Origin: SIG440 sp045592585
GTDB lineage: Bacteria > Bacillota > Clostridia > Monoglobales > Monoglobaceae
Assembly: GCA_045592585.1 (NCBI GenBank)
Contig: JAZNVB010000010.1
Coordinates: forward strand, 1-15,269
Direction: 5' to 3'
DNA: 15,269 nt
Shown here: one piece after another, positions 6,697 through 14,334 of the stretch
Numbering within the stretch: the stretch's first letter is position 1
How the letters are laid out: every line of letters begins with the position of its first letter
The notes under the pieces: model-generated
What the model was told of the DNA's origin: nothing
Databases searched by the model: none
The model's input: the letters and a program-made list of their open reading frames with translations, nothing else
Program-made: the position numbers and the translations under genes

Positions 6697-6725
6697 ATTC
6701 GACGATCTTTATAGACTCGTGTCAA
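6697..6725 (-). promoter_or_regulatory. Possible promoter upstream of the PHP gene
   Basis: A perfect -35 TTGACA (6720-6725 on the minus strand) is followed after 17 nt by TCGAAT (6697-6702), which matches 4/6 of the -10 consensus. It falls in the 80-bp gap between the ceramidase-like gene and the PHP gene, and could give the PHP-tsaC/ywlE-rimI-tsaD segment its own start. Confidence 0.35.
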
Positions 6726-6747
6726 GTCAGGACCAAAAAACTTTCTG

Positions 6748-8085
6748 TTATTTATCTTTTTTCTTCATAGAAATCAACTTTTCTGCCATTATGTATCCTG
6801 CTTCCTTGTCAAGTCGGCTTGAACCGGGTCTGGATTCATAAATGGTATCATAAAACATATCTCTTGTGGGAACATACCCAAAGGCTTCATTACAAAGGGT
6901 TGCTACAAGATTTATTCCTGTTCCGTCGCCTTTTTTCACAATTTTCCCAAACTCGGTAAATATTTCGGAATTAAAACCGTAAATTGTAAATTCTCCTAAT
7001 TGAATACACTGAACAGGTACATCGAATTTTTCGGGTGTGGAATCTATAAACGAAACCAGTCTTTTAGCCATCGCCAGTTTATACTGTTCGGGGTCGGTAT
7101 TGTCTGCCGAAATCTTTACACCTTTTTTCTCTTTGACTGTTTCTATGATATTTCTTGCCTCTTCAATTTTTTCTTTTTCTACTGCCAGTCTGGGAATGTT
7201 TATATATTCAAGTTGCGAACTGATTTCTGCCTTTTTTAATTCTATGGCACTATCTGCAACTCTTATTGCTTCTGCCGCTAACTTCTTTCCCATCATAACA
7301 TAATGGTCATCAGCATCAGCCTTTTTTGAAACATCAAAATGGTTAACATCTCCACTGCAGCCAAGAAGGAATATTGTAACAAAATCCTCACCGTAAGCCT
7401 TTTTCAATTCCTTACAAAGAATTGAAACATAGTCACCGGTTAATTTTTCACCACTTACACAATCTGCGTGGCAGGCAAAGCCAACAATTGCACCCATAGG
7501 CTGATTGTTCTCGTCTTTTATCATCAGTACAGGAAGGTCTTTATCCGATTCTGTAACCGATTTAATTATTTCAGGACTTGTTCTTGGGGGATTGGTCTGC
7601 GGCGTGCCGTTTTTCATAAAGTAATCACGACAGAAGGAAATACCATGAACCTCACTTTTTCCAAAATAGATATTTGCTTTTTTCAATCTGAGATTTGCAA
7701 GCGTAACACAATCTGCAACCAATCTTGTAAACACATCAATGTAACCTTTTATTGAGTCGGCAACAATCTCATCATCTTCAAATGCAACACCTTCAAACCT
7801 GAACGGTATTGCCGTATGCGAATGAGTAAAAGCAATCATAATATTTTTACGTTCAATGCCTGTGTACTCTTCTATTCTTTTAACTATACCGTTGCATATA
7901 TCCGTTTTGGGATGAAGTCCGTCAATTGAAAGAATTGCAATCCTTTCATCGCCCGACTTAACCACAATAGCCCTTGCATAAAGTCTGTCAAGAACATCGC
8001 AGCTTCTGCGAAGGCTGAAATATCCGGGTATTCCGCAACCCAGCGGTGGTGTAATTTCTTTTTCGTAAAAACCGATTTCATACAT
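6748..8085 (-). CDS. Neutral/alkaline ceramidase-like hydrolase, cytoplasmic
   Basis: A 445-residue protein resembling the N-terminal catalytic domain of neutral ceramidases (Pfam Ceramidase_alk). Visible family features are the opening EKEITPPLGCGIPGY, IDGLH (54-58), the His-x-His pair in FTHSHTA (His88, His90), FCRDY (151-155), a third likely metal ligand in FACHAD (His206) and GCSGDVNH (242-249). There is no signal peptide or membrane segment, unlike secreted ceramidases, and the C-terminal domain of the classical enzymes appears to be missing, so an amidase or deacylase acting on a cytoplasmic substrate is more likely than sphingolipid turnover. The start has AGGTGA 6 nt upstream and lies 17 nt after the prfA stop, so it is probably in the secA-prfB-prfA transcript. 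Exact substrate unknown. Confidence 0.75.
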   Translation of the reverse strand: MYEIGFYEKEITPPLGCGIPGYFSLRRSCDVLDRLYARAIVVKSGDERIAILSIDGLHPKTDICNGIVKRIEEYTGIERKNIMIAFTHSHTAIPFRFEGVAFEDDEIVADSIKGYIDVFTRLVADCVTLANLRLKKANIYFGKSEVHGISFCRDYFMKNGTPQTNPPRTSPEIIKSVTESDKDLPVLMIKDENNQPMGAIVGFACHADCVSGEKLTGDYVSILCKELKKAYGEDFVTIFLLGCSGDVNHFDVSKKADADDHYVMMGKKLAAEAIRVADSAIELKKAEISSQLEYINIPRLAVEKEKIEEARNIIETVKEKKGVKISADNTDPEQYKLAMAKRLVSFIDSTPEKFDVPVQCIQLGEFTIYGFNSEIFTEFGKIVKKGDGTGINLVATLCNEAFGYVPTRDMFYDTIYESRPGSSRLDKEAGYIMAEKLISMKKKDK

Positions 8086-8102
8086 AACAATTCACCTGTT
8101 TT

Positions 8103-9182
8103 TTAATTTTCTGTGCCCTGAAGCTTCAATTTTTCGCTCTGGTCGGTAGTGATAAGTGCATCAATGATTTCATCAATGTCACCGTTCATAATAGCCTCGA
8201 TTTTGTATAATGTAAGACCTATTCTGTGGTCAGAAACACGTCCCTGAGGGAAGTTATATGTTCTTATTCTTTCACTGCGGTCGCCTGTACCAACCTGACT
8301 CTTGCGGTCTGCGGCAATGGCTTCCTGCTGTTTTTGCAGTTCTGCCTCATACAGTCTTGAACGCAGAACCTTCATCGCCTTATCCTTGTTTTTGTGCTGT
8401 GAACGTTCGTCCTGACATTCAACAATCACACCTGTGGGAATATGGGTAATACGGATTGCTGACTCTGTTTTGTTTACGTGCTGACCGCCCGCACCGCTGG
8501 CACGGTAGGTATCAATCTGCAAATCGGCAGGGTTAATCTCAAAGTCAACCTCCTCTGCCTCGGGAAGAACAGCAACAGTAACAGTTGATGTGTGAATTCT
8601 GCCCTGAGATTCGGTTTCGGGAACACGCTGCACACGGTGAACACCGCTTTCATATTTAAGACGGCTGTATGCACCCTGACCCTCTATCATAAACGAAACT
8701 TCCTTAATGCCGCCAATACCGATTTCGCTAAGGTTCATAACCTCGGTCTTCCAGCGCTTAGTTTCTGCATACATCGAGTACATTCTGTAAAGGTCTGCCG
8801 CAAAGAGAGCCGCCTCGTCGCCGCCTGCACCGCCACGGATTTCAACAATAACGTTTTTGTCATCGTTGGGGTCCTTGGGCAGAAGCAGAATTTTAAGCTC
8901 GCCCTCGATACGTTCAATATTCGCCTTTGCCTCGGCAATCTCGTCTTGAAGCATTTCCTTAAAATCCTTGTCGGTTTCGGGGTCGTCAATCATTTCTCTG
9001 GCGTCCTCGATGGTGTTCATATTTGTTTTATATTCCTTATACTTTTCCACAATGGGAGTCATATCCGAATGTTCCTTGCAAAGCTTGCGCCAGTTGTCCA
9101 TATCTGCCATAACTGCAGGGTCGCTGATTTTTGCTGCAAGCTCTTCGTGCTGTTTTTCTATAAATGATAATTTTTCAAACAT
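8103..9182 (-). CDS. prfA: Peptide chain release factor 1 (UAA/UAG)
   Basis: Recognises UAA and UAG in the ribosomal A site and triggers peptidyl-tRNA hydrolysis. The 359-residue protein has the RF1 stop-reading tripeptide P-x-T as Pro-Glu-Thr (188-190, the form also seen in B. subtilis), the catalytic GGQ at 232-234, and the RF1 ending GTGDRSERIRTYNFPQGRVSDHRIG. Length is normal. It starts 14 nt after the prfB stop, with AGAGGA overlapping that stop, so translation is likely coupled to prfB. Unusually, prmC (the GGQ methyltransferase gene that normally sits beside prfA) is not next to it; a ceramidase-like gene follows. The gene ends in UAA, readable by both release factors. Confidence 0.97.
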   Translation of the reverse strand: MFEKLSFIEKQHEELAAKISDPAVMADMDNWRKLCKEHSDMTPIVEKYKEYKTNMNTIEDAREMIDDPETDKDFKEMLQDEIAEAKANIERIEGELKILLLPKDPNDDKNVIVEIRGGAGGDEAALFAADLYRMYSMYAETKRWKTEVMNLSEIGIGGIKEVSFMIEGQGAYSRLKYESGVHRVQRVPETESQGRIHTSTVTVAVLPEAEEVDFEINPADLQIDTYRASGAGGQHVNKTESAIRITHIPTGVIVECQDERSQHKNKDKAMKVLRSRLYEAELQKQQEAIAADRKSQVGTGDRSERIRTYNFPQGRVSDHRIGLTLYKIEAIMNGDIDEIIDALITTDQSEKLKLQGTEN

Positions 9183-9196
9183 AATCTCTATCCTCT

Positions 9197-10316
9197 CTAT
9201 TTTTCAAGCTCGCCACGTGACAAAGCTGTAAGGTATGCGTCTATAAATCCGTCAAGGTCGCCGTCCATAACTGCACCGGTGTTACCTGTTTCAAAATTGG
9301 TTCTGTGGTCCTTTACCATACTGTATGGGTGGAACACATAAGAACGTATCTGGCTGCCCCAGCCAATTTCCATTTGAACGCCTTTTATGTCCTCAATCTT
9401 TTCCTTCTGCTCACGTTCTGCAATTTCAACCAGCTTGGATTTCAGCATTTTCATTGCTGTTTCGCGATTTTTATGCTGTGAACGTTCGTTCTGACAAGTT
9501 ACAATAACACCTGTAGGAAGGTGGGTTATACGGATTGCCGACTCGGTTTTGTTAACGTGCTGACCACCCGCACCGCTGGCACGGTAGGTGTCTACCTTCA
9601 AATCCTCAGGGTTAATATTTATCTCAATATCGTCATCAATTTCGGGCATAACATCAAGTGATGCAAAGGAGGTATGACGTCTGCCTGACGAATCAAAGGG
9701 TGAAATTCTCACAAGACGGTGAACACCCTTTTCGCACTTGGCATAGCCATAAGCATTAACGCCTTCAATCTGGAACGTAACACTCTTTATTCCCGCTTCT
9801 TCGCCGTCAAGAAAGTCAAGGGTTTCAACCTTAAAGCCACGGCGTTCTGCCCACCGTGTATACATACGGTAAAGCATCTCGCACCAGTCCTGAGCCTCGG
9901 TACCGCCTGCCCCTGCATGAAGGGTAAGGATTGCATTGTTGCCGTCATACTTGCCCGAAAGCAGGGTTTCAAGCTTCATTGAACTGAGGTTTTCAGAAAG
10001 CGACTTAAAGCCCTCCTTTACCTCGTCAAGGACAGTTGCATCCTCTTCTTCGATAGCAAGTGCCACAAGGGTTGTCAAATCATCCCACGCCGAATACAGC
10101 GTATCGTACCTTTCTACCTTGCTCTTTAAGCCTTTTATTCTTTGCAAAACCTTGCCTGCGGCTTCCATATCGCCGTAGAAATCAGGCTCCATAGTTTTTG
10201 CATCAAGTTCAGAGATTTCTTCCATCGTTTTTTCGATGTTAAAGTGAATCCCTCAAATCTGTAATATCTTTCTTCATTCCGTCAAGCTCCAGCTTGTATT
10301 CATCGAACTCTATCAC
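9197..10316 (-). CDS. prfB: Peptide chain release factor 2, programmed +1 frameshift
   Basis: Recognises UAA and UGA. The complete protein is 372 residues, made only after a +1 shift: a zero-frame leader of 25 codons starts at GTG 10316 (AAGGA 9 nt upstream) and encodes VIEFDEYKLELDGMKKDITD-LRDSL before a stop at 10239-10241; the main frame resumes with Asn-Ile-Glu and runs to TAG at 9197. An ORF caller beginning at ATG 10225 misses the first 30 residues. In full-length numbering, the RF2 stop-reading tripeptide SPF is near 205-207 and GGQ near 250-252. The gene follows secA by 35 nt, the classical secA-prfB arrangement of Firmicutes, and precedes prfA. Its own UAG terminator is read only by RF1. 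Confidence 0.96.
10239..10253 (-). promoter_or_regulatory. prfB frameshift site CTT TAA C with SD-like AGGG
   Basis: On the minus strand the shift site reads CTT TAA C (10244-10238), with an internal Shine-Dalgarno-like GAGGG five nt upstream. Slippage of the CTT-decoding tRNA to TTT brings AAC into the A site and opens the RF2 frame. The stop is codon 26, as in E. coli. The canonical site is CTT TGA C; here the stop is UAA, read by both RF1 and RF2, so frameshifting should respond to the combined pool of release factors rather than to RF2 alone. Confidence 0.88.
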
Positions 10317-10351
10317 ATTATCACATCCTTTAAAGATATTTTTAGCTCTCT

Positions 10352-13108
10352 TTACTGCTCATTCTTGCCAAGACAGCACTGTTTATACTTTTTGCCGCTG
10401 CCGCAGGGACATGGGTCGTTTCTGCCAACCTTTTCCCCTTTGACAATCGGTTTCTTCTGCAATGTGCCGTCGCCGCCGTGATTTTCTGCAACAGGTTTTG
10501 CCACCTGCTTGCGTTCCATAGGTGCTTCGGGACGTACATGGAAAAGACCTCTTACTGTTTCTTCCTTAATCGAGGCAATCATTTCATCAAACATATCCAT
10601 AGCCTCAAACTTGTATTCAATAACCGGGTCACGCTGAGCATATGCACGAAGGGAAATACCCTGACGAAGCTGTTCCATGCAGTCGATATGGTCCATCCAC
10701 TTTGCATCAACCGTGCGCAGAAGAATTATGCGTTCTACCTCACGGATTGCATCTCCAAACAACTGCTCCTGACCTGCATACTTTTTAAGAACCTTTTCCA
10801 TCAAATCATCGGTAAGAGAATTAACCGTCATGCGGTCAACCTCGATTTCTTCAAACTCAAGCTCGCCCTGTTCAAATGCTCCGAAAACCGTTGTCAGTCT
10901 GTCACGGATTGTATCCCACATCCAGTCTTCAGCATGGGGTGTGCCGCCTGTATTGGCAGACACAATTTCATGAATAACACTGCGCATCATCTTTTCGATG
11001 GTCGCTTTCAGGTCAACACCGTCAAGAACTTCATTTCTCTGCTTGTAAATCATCTCACGTTGCTGGTTGTTAACATCATCATAACTCAGCACATGCTTTC
11101 TTATATCAAAGTTGTGTCCTTCAACTCTTGACTGGGCAACCTCAAGGGTATTTGAAAACATCTTGCTGTCGATTGCCTCATCATCACCAAAGCCGACCAT
11201 TTCCATAATTCTGCTTATTCTTTCTGCTGCAAACAGACGCATCAGGTCATCCTCAAGTGAAAGGAAAAATCTTGACTTACCTGCATCACCCTGACGTCCT
11301 GCTCGACCACGGAGCTGATTGTCAATACGGCGGCTTTCGTGGCGTTCTGTACCGATAATATACAACCCGCCTGCTTCAAGAACTTTTTTCTGTTCAGGCT
11401 CGATTTCTGCCTTATATTTGTCATTAAGCTCTTTAAATGTGGCTCTTGCATTGATAATCTCGGCATCGTCGGTTTCAGCAAAGCCTGTTGCCTGCACAAT
11501 CATTTCAGGAGTAAAGCCCATCTTTGTCATTTCGTCTTTTGCAAGGAATTCAGCATTACCGCCAAGAACAATATCAGTACCACGGCCTGCCATATTGGTT
11601 GCAATTGTAACCGAACCAAGCTTACCTGCCTGAGCAACAATCTCGGCTTCCTTCTCATGCATTTTTGCATTCAGCACATTATGCTTTATTCCTTTGCGTT
11701 TAAGCATACTGCTGAGCTTTTCAGATTTCTCAATCGAAACTGTACCGATAAGCACCGGCTGACCTTTTGCGTGAGCCTTTTCAACCTCGGCAATTACTGC
11801 ATTATACTTGCCGTTTTCGGTTTTATAAATTATATCCGGCATATCCTCACGGATAAGGGGTTTATTTGTGGGGATAACCACAACATCAAGCTTGTATATT
11901 TCACGAAATTCGTCTTCTTCGGTGAGGGCTGTACCTGTCATACCCGAAAGCTTATCATAAAGGCGGAAGAAATTCTGGAAGGTGATTGTGGCTAAAGTTT
12001 TGCTTTCGTTTTCAACCTTAACCCCTTCCTTTGCCTCAATTGCCTGATGCAGACCATCGCTGTATCGGCGTCCAAACATCAAACGTCCTGTAAATTCATC
12101 AACAATTATAACCTGACCGTCTTTTACAACATAATCCTTGTCACGCTTCATAACGCCGTTGGCTTTTATCGCCTGATTAACGTGATGTGAAAGTGTTGCA
12201 TTTTCGGGGTCGGTAAGATTTTCAATTCCAAAAGCAGCCTCAACCTTTTTTACACCTGTTGGGGTGAGGGTTGCGGTTTTTGCTTTTTCGTCGATAACAT
12301 AGTCAACATCAGCAAATACATCTTCGTCCTCGGCCTTGCTGTCGGTTTCAACAACAGTGCGGGATTTAAGGGTTTTTGCAAAAATATTTGCCTGCTCGTA
12401 AAGGGCGGTAGACTTATCGCCCACACCGGAAATAATAAGCGGTGTTCTTGCTTCGTCAACCAGAATACTGTCTACCTCGTCCACAATTGCATAACTATGT
12501 CCGCGCTGAACCTTGAGTTCCTTGTATATAACCATGTTATCACGAAGATAGTCAAACCCCATTTCGTTGTTGGTGCCATAGGTAATGTCTGCCGCATAGG
12601 CTTCTCTGCGCTGGGCATTTTCCTTCTCGTGAATGATAAGGCCAACGCTAAGGCCCAGGAAGTTGTAAAGCTTGCCCATCCATTCGCTGTCACGCTTGGC
12701 AAGATAGTCATTAACCGTTACGATATGAACACCCTTGCCCGAAAGAGCATTTAAATATGCAGGCAAAGTTGCAACCAGAGTTTTACCTTCACCGGTTTTC
12801 ATCTCGGAAATTCTGCCCTGATGAAGAACTATACCGCCGATAACCTGCACACGGAAATGCTTCATTCCCAAAACACGCCACGCCGCCTCACGGCAAACCG
12901 CAAATGCCTCGGGCAAAATATCGTCAAGAGTTTCGCCATCTGCAAGACGCTGTTTAAAAATATCTGTCATTTCCCTTAGCTCGCTATCTGTCTTTTTCTG
13001 CATTTCTGGCTCTAAAGCCATAACCTTATCAACTATGGGGTTAATGCGCTTTAATTCACGTTCACTGTATGTGCCTATAAACTTCTCGATCAATCCTTTA
13101 AAACCCAT
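10352..13108 (-). CDS. secA: Preprotein translocase ATPase SecA
   Basis: ATPase motor that drives unfolded preproteins through SecYEG. The 918-residue protein shows Walker A in EMKTGEGKT (about 102-110), the DEAD-type Walker B DEVDSILVDEART (210-222), the preprotein cross-linking domain, the helicase-like second domain with TNMAGRGTDI and GTERHESRRIDNQLRGRAGRQGD split across conserved motifs, and a helical scaffold. It ends in a zinc-binding CPCGSGKKYKQCC (900-912, Cys900, 902, 911 and 912) used by SecB or the ribosome. GGAGG lies 8 nt before the ATG. It is the first gene of a same-strand run continuing into prfB and prfA, with a promoter just upstream. Length is closer to E. coli (901) than B. 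subtilis (841). There is no sign of truncation. Confidence 0.98.
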   Translation of the reverse strand: MGFKGLIEKFIGTYSERELKRINPIVDKVMALEPEMQKKTDSELREMTDIFKQRLADGETLDDILPEAFAVCREAAWRVLGMKHFRVQVIGGIVLHQGRISEMKTGEGKTLVATLPAYLNALSGKGVHIVTVNDYLAKRDSEWMGKLYNFLGLSVGLIIHEKENAQRREAYAADITYGTNNEMGFDYLRDNMVIYKELKVQRGHSYAIVDEVDSILVDEARTPLIISGVGDKSTALYEQANIFAKTLKSRTVVETDSKAEDEDVFADVDYVIDEKAKTATLTPTGVKKVEAAFGIENLTDPENATLSHHVNQAIKANGVMKRDKDYVVKDGQVIIVDEFTGRLMFGRRYSDGLHQAIEAKEGVKVENESKTLATITFQNFFRLYDKLSGMTGTALTEEDEFREIYKLDVVVIPTNKPLIREDMPDIIYKTENGKYNAVIAEVEKAHAKGQPVLIGTVSIEKSEKLSSMLKRKGIKHNVLNAKMHEKEAEIVAQAGKLGSVTIATNMAGRGTDIVLGGNAEFLAKDEMTKMGFTPEMIVQATGFAETDDAEIINARATFKELNDKYKAEIEPEQKKVLEAGGLYIIGTERHESRRIDNQLRGRAGRQGDAGKSRFFLSLEDDLMRLFAAERISRIMEMVGFGDDEAIDSKMFSNTLEVAQSRVEGHNFDIRKHVLSYDDVNNQQREMIYKQRNEVLDGVDLKATIEKMMRSVIHEIVSANTGGTPHAEDWMWDTIRDRLTTVFGAFEQGELEFEEIEVDRMTVNSLTDDLMEKVLKKYAGQEQLFGDAIREVERIILLRTVDAKWMDHIDCMEQLRQGISLRAYAQRDPVIEYKFEAMDMFDEMIASIKEETVRGLFHVRPEAPMERKQVAKPVAENHGGDGTLQKKPIVKGEKVGRNDPCPCGSGKKYKQCCLGKNEQ

Positions 13109-13163
13109 TTATATAACCTCCGTATTCAAAATTTTCAGTCATATTTAATGCACAATGCACACA

Positions 13164-13219
13164 ATTATACCATTTTACATAATAACATATAGTATATCAC
13201 ACTTTTGTCGATTGCACAA
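13164..13219 (-). promoter_or_regulatory. Predicted promoters for secA
   Basis: On the minus strand TTGTGC (13214-13219) and TATACT (13191-13196) are separated by 17 nt and the -10 has an extended TGA just before it. A second -10, TATAAT preceded by TGG (13164-13169), lies further downstream without a good -35. Either would give a leader of roughly 50-80 nt before secA. Confidence 0.5.
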
Positions 13220-13240
13220 GTATTCTTTTGAAATCTTAAT

Positions 13241-13270
13241 GAATATTTTGGAATAAATTTCATATACAGA
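13241..13270 (+). promoter_or_regulatory. Possible SigE-type promoter for the DUF2508 gene
   Basis: GAATATT (13241-13247) fits the mother-cell SigE -35 consensus KMATATT perfectly. After 15 nt, TATACAGA (13263-13270) partly fits the -10 consensus CATACANT. No good SigA promoter is visible in the same gap. This rests on motif match alone. Confidence 0.3.
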
Positions 13271-13314
13271 GCCATAATATATATTAAAGGCAAAAACCGA
13301 AAGGAATGATTTGA

Positions 13315-13602
13315 ATGTTTGCACGCATTTCTGCCAATGTTGCATCCACACGGGACAAGATTGTAAGTCTTAAAAACAAACCCGATCTTGCCCACGAAAA
13401 GCACATAAACGAGCTTAAATCCAACATAAAACAAACAATGAGTGAAATGCAGCTTGCAATGGAAAACTTTAATAATGTCACCGAACCAAAATTGATAGAC
13501 TTTTATATCTACAAAATCCAATCGGAACAAACAAGATATGAACAACTGATTTCAGAATACAAAGCTGTTCAGGGGATTTCACAAACCTTGCAAGCGGAAT
13601 AA
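13315..13602 (+). CDS. DUF2508 (YaaL-like) small protein
   Basis: A 95-residue, mostly helical cytoplasmic protein with no signal or membrane segment. Its second half carries the DUF2508 hallmark, an NFNNVTEPKLIDFYIYKI stretch followed by an aromatic-rich RYEQLISEYK; the first half is a basic, probably coiled helix. Function is unknown. In B. subtilis a short protein of this family (YaaL) is encoded beside bofA, a sporulation gene; no bofA is seen here. AAAGGA lies about 9 nt before the ATG. It is divergent from secA across a 206-bp gap, and a SigE-like promoter is possible. The gene ends 18 bp before a bidirectional terminator. Confidence 0.75.
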   Translation: MFARISANVASTRDKIVSLKNKPDLAHEKHINELKSNIKQTMSEMQLAMENFNNVTEPKLIDFYIYKIQSEQTRYEQLISEYKAVQGISQTLQAE

Positions 13603-13619
13603 TCCCCCCCATAAAGCAA

Positions 13620-13649
13620 CACAGGGAAGGCAAATATACCCTCCCTGTG
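13620..13649. terminator. Bidirectional terminator hairpin
   Basis: CACAGGGA-AGG (13620-13630) pairs with CC-C-TCCCTGTG (13639-13649) around an eight-base loop, with one mismatch. It lies between the convergent DUF2508 and CBM9-like genes and can serve both. The flanking U-tracts are poor (AAAATACTATT after it on the plus strand), so termination efficiency is uncertain. Confidence 0.65.
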
Positions 13650-13656
13650 CAAAATA

Positions 13657-14241
13657 CTATTCAATTGTCATTCTGCCAAAATACGCAGGTATGTGAAAAT
13701 CAGGTTTTTCACGATTTACCATACTCCAGCAACCAAAATGCGGGAACTCGGTTTCATCACCGCATTTGTATACATTTGCGGGATGCTCAAGACCCTTTTT
13801 AAATTCATAATCAGGAATATACTTTTTAAGAAGTTCAAATGGAACTGTGTAGTCAACTGTCCAGTAATCATCAAAGATTTCGGTCTTTATTTTCATTGAT
13901 TCGATATCCTCAATACTGAGGGATGTTTTTTCATATCTGTCCTTGCGGAATGCAATATTTGCAATACCCTTTGCATTCATTTCAATATTGAAATATCTGT
14001 CTGTGTGAACAGGGTCAAAATTCATAAACCATTCAAGGCAGCTATCCTCACAAACAGGTCCCTGTTGTTCGGTTACAACGGCTCTGGGGTTCTTTTCATA
14101 GGCATCAAAATGTGCATGAAAGCCCTCGTCGCTATAGGTTGCGCTGAAAACAATCTTGGGGCAGTAGCCCTCAGGATCAATATAATCGGTAATTGTAATT
14201 GTGGGGATATCTGCAGAACCCTTTTTCTGAATTGTATACAT
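13657..14241 (-). CDS. Carbohydrate-binding family 9-like protein
   Basis: A 194-residue protein with no signal peptide or membrane segment, apparently a single CBM9/DOMON-like beta-sandwich. Supporting segments are DSCLEWFMNFDP (the conserved D-x-x-E-x-F region), YFNIEMNAKGIANIAFRKDR, the WTVDYTVPFELLKK strand-turn and the closing GCWSMVNREKPDFHIPAYFGRM, an arrangement I know from stand-alone CBM9-like proteins of Clostridia and Bacteroidota. Its ligand and location are unknown; a cytoplasmic CBM9 domain alone gives no catalytic function. I chose the ATG at 14241, 7 nt after GGAGAG; the longer ORF would start upstream of its own promoter. A strong promoter with an overlapping dyad lies just before it. 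Convergent with the DUF2508 gene. Confidence 0.75.
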   Translation of the reverse strand: MYTIQKKGSADIPTITITDYIDPEGYCPKIVFSATYSDEGFHAHFDAYEKNPRAVVTEQQGPVCEDSCLEWFMNFDPVHTDRYFNIEMNAKGIANIAFRKDRYEKTSLSIEDIESMKIKTEIFDDYWTVDYTVPFELLKKYIPDYEFKKGLEHPANVYKCGDETEFPHFGCWSMVNREKPDFHIPAYFGRMTIE

Positions 14242-14264
14242 ATCAAATCTCTCCGTTTCATAAG

Positions 14265-14290
14265 ATACTGTTATGCTTACAGTATAACAG
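14265..14290. promoter_or_regulatory. Operator-like nested dyads over the CBM9 promoter
   Basis: Two interleaved 7-bp inverted repeats share this stretch: ATACTGT-N7-ACAGTAT (14265-14285) and CTGTTAT-N9-ATAACAG (14268-14290). They cover the -10 and likely transcription start, where a repressor would block initiation. The cognate regulator is unknown and none is encoded in the window. Confidence 0.45.
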
Positions 14291-14309
14291 AATATCCCAG
14301 ACAAATCAA
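14281..14309 (-). promoter_or_regulatory. Predicted promoter of the CBM9-like gene
   Basis: On the minus strand TTGATT (14304-14309), a 17-nt spacer and TATACT (14281-14286) preceded by TGT form a good SigA promoter with an extended -10. The gene start is 39 nt downstream of the -10. An inverted-repeat cluster overlaps the -10. Confidence 0.65.
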
Positions 14310-14334
14310 TACCTTTCACACATTTTCAACATCT

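Noticed and set aside
8609..8622. Pro-Glu-Thr in RF1 instead of Pro-Ala-Thr as an altered stop-reading motif
   Set aside because: The middle residue of P-x-T varies and Glu is, as I recall, the form in B. subtilis RF1.
8592..9167. Long open frames on the plus strand opposite prfA and secA (8592-9167, 10478-11131, 11339-11995) and opposite the right-end genes (14005-14568)
   Set aside because: They are antisense to well-conserved genes, lack ribosome sites, and encode Cys/Phe/His-rich low-complexity translations typical of shadow frames.
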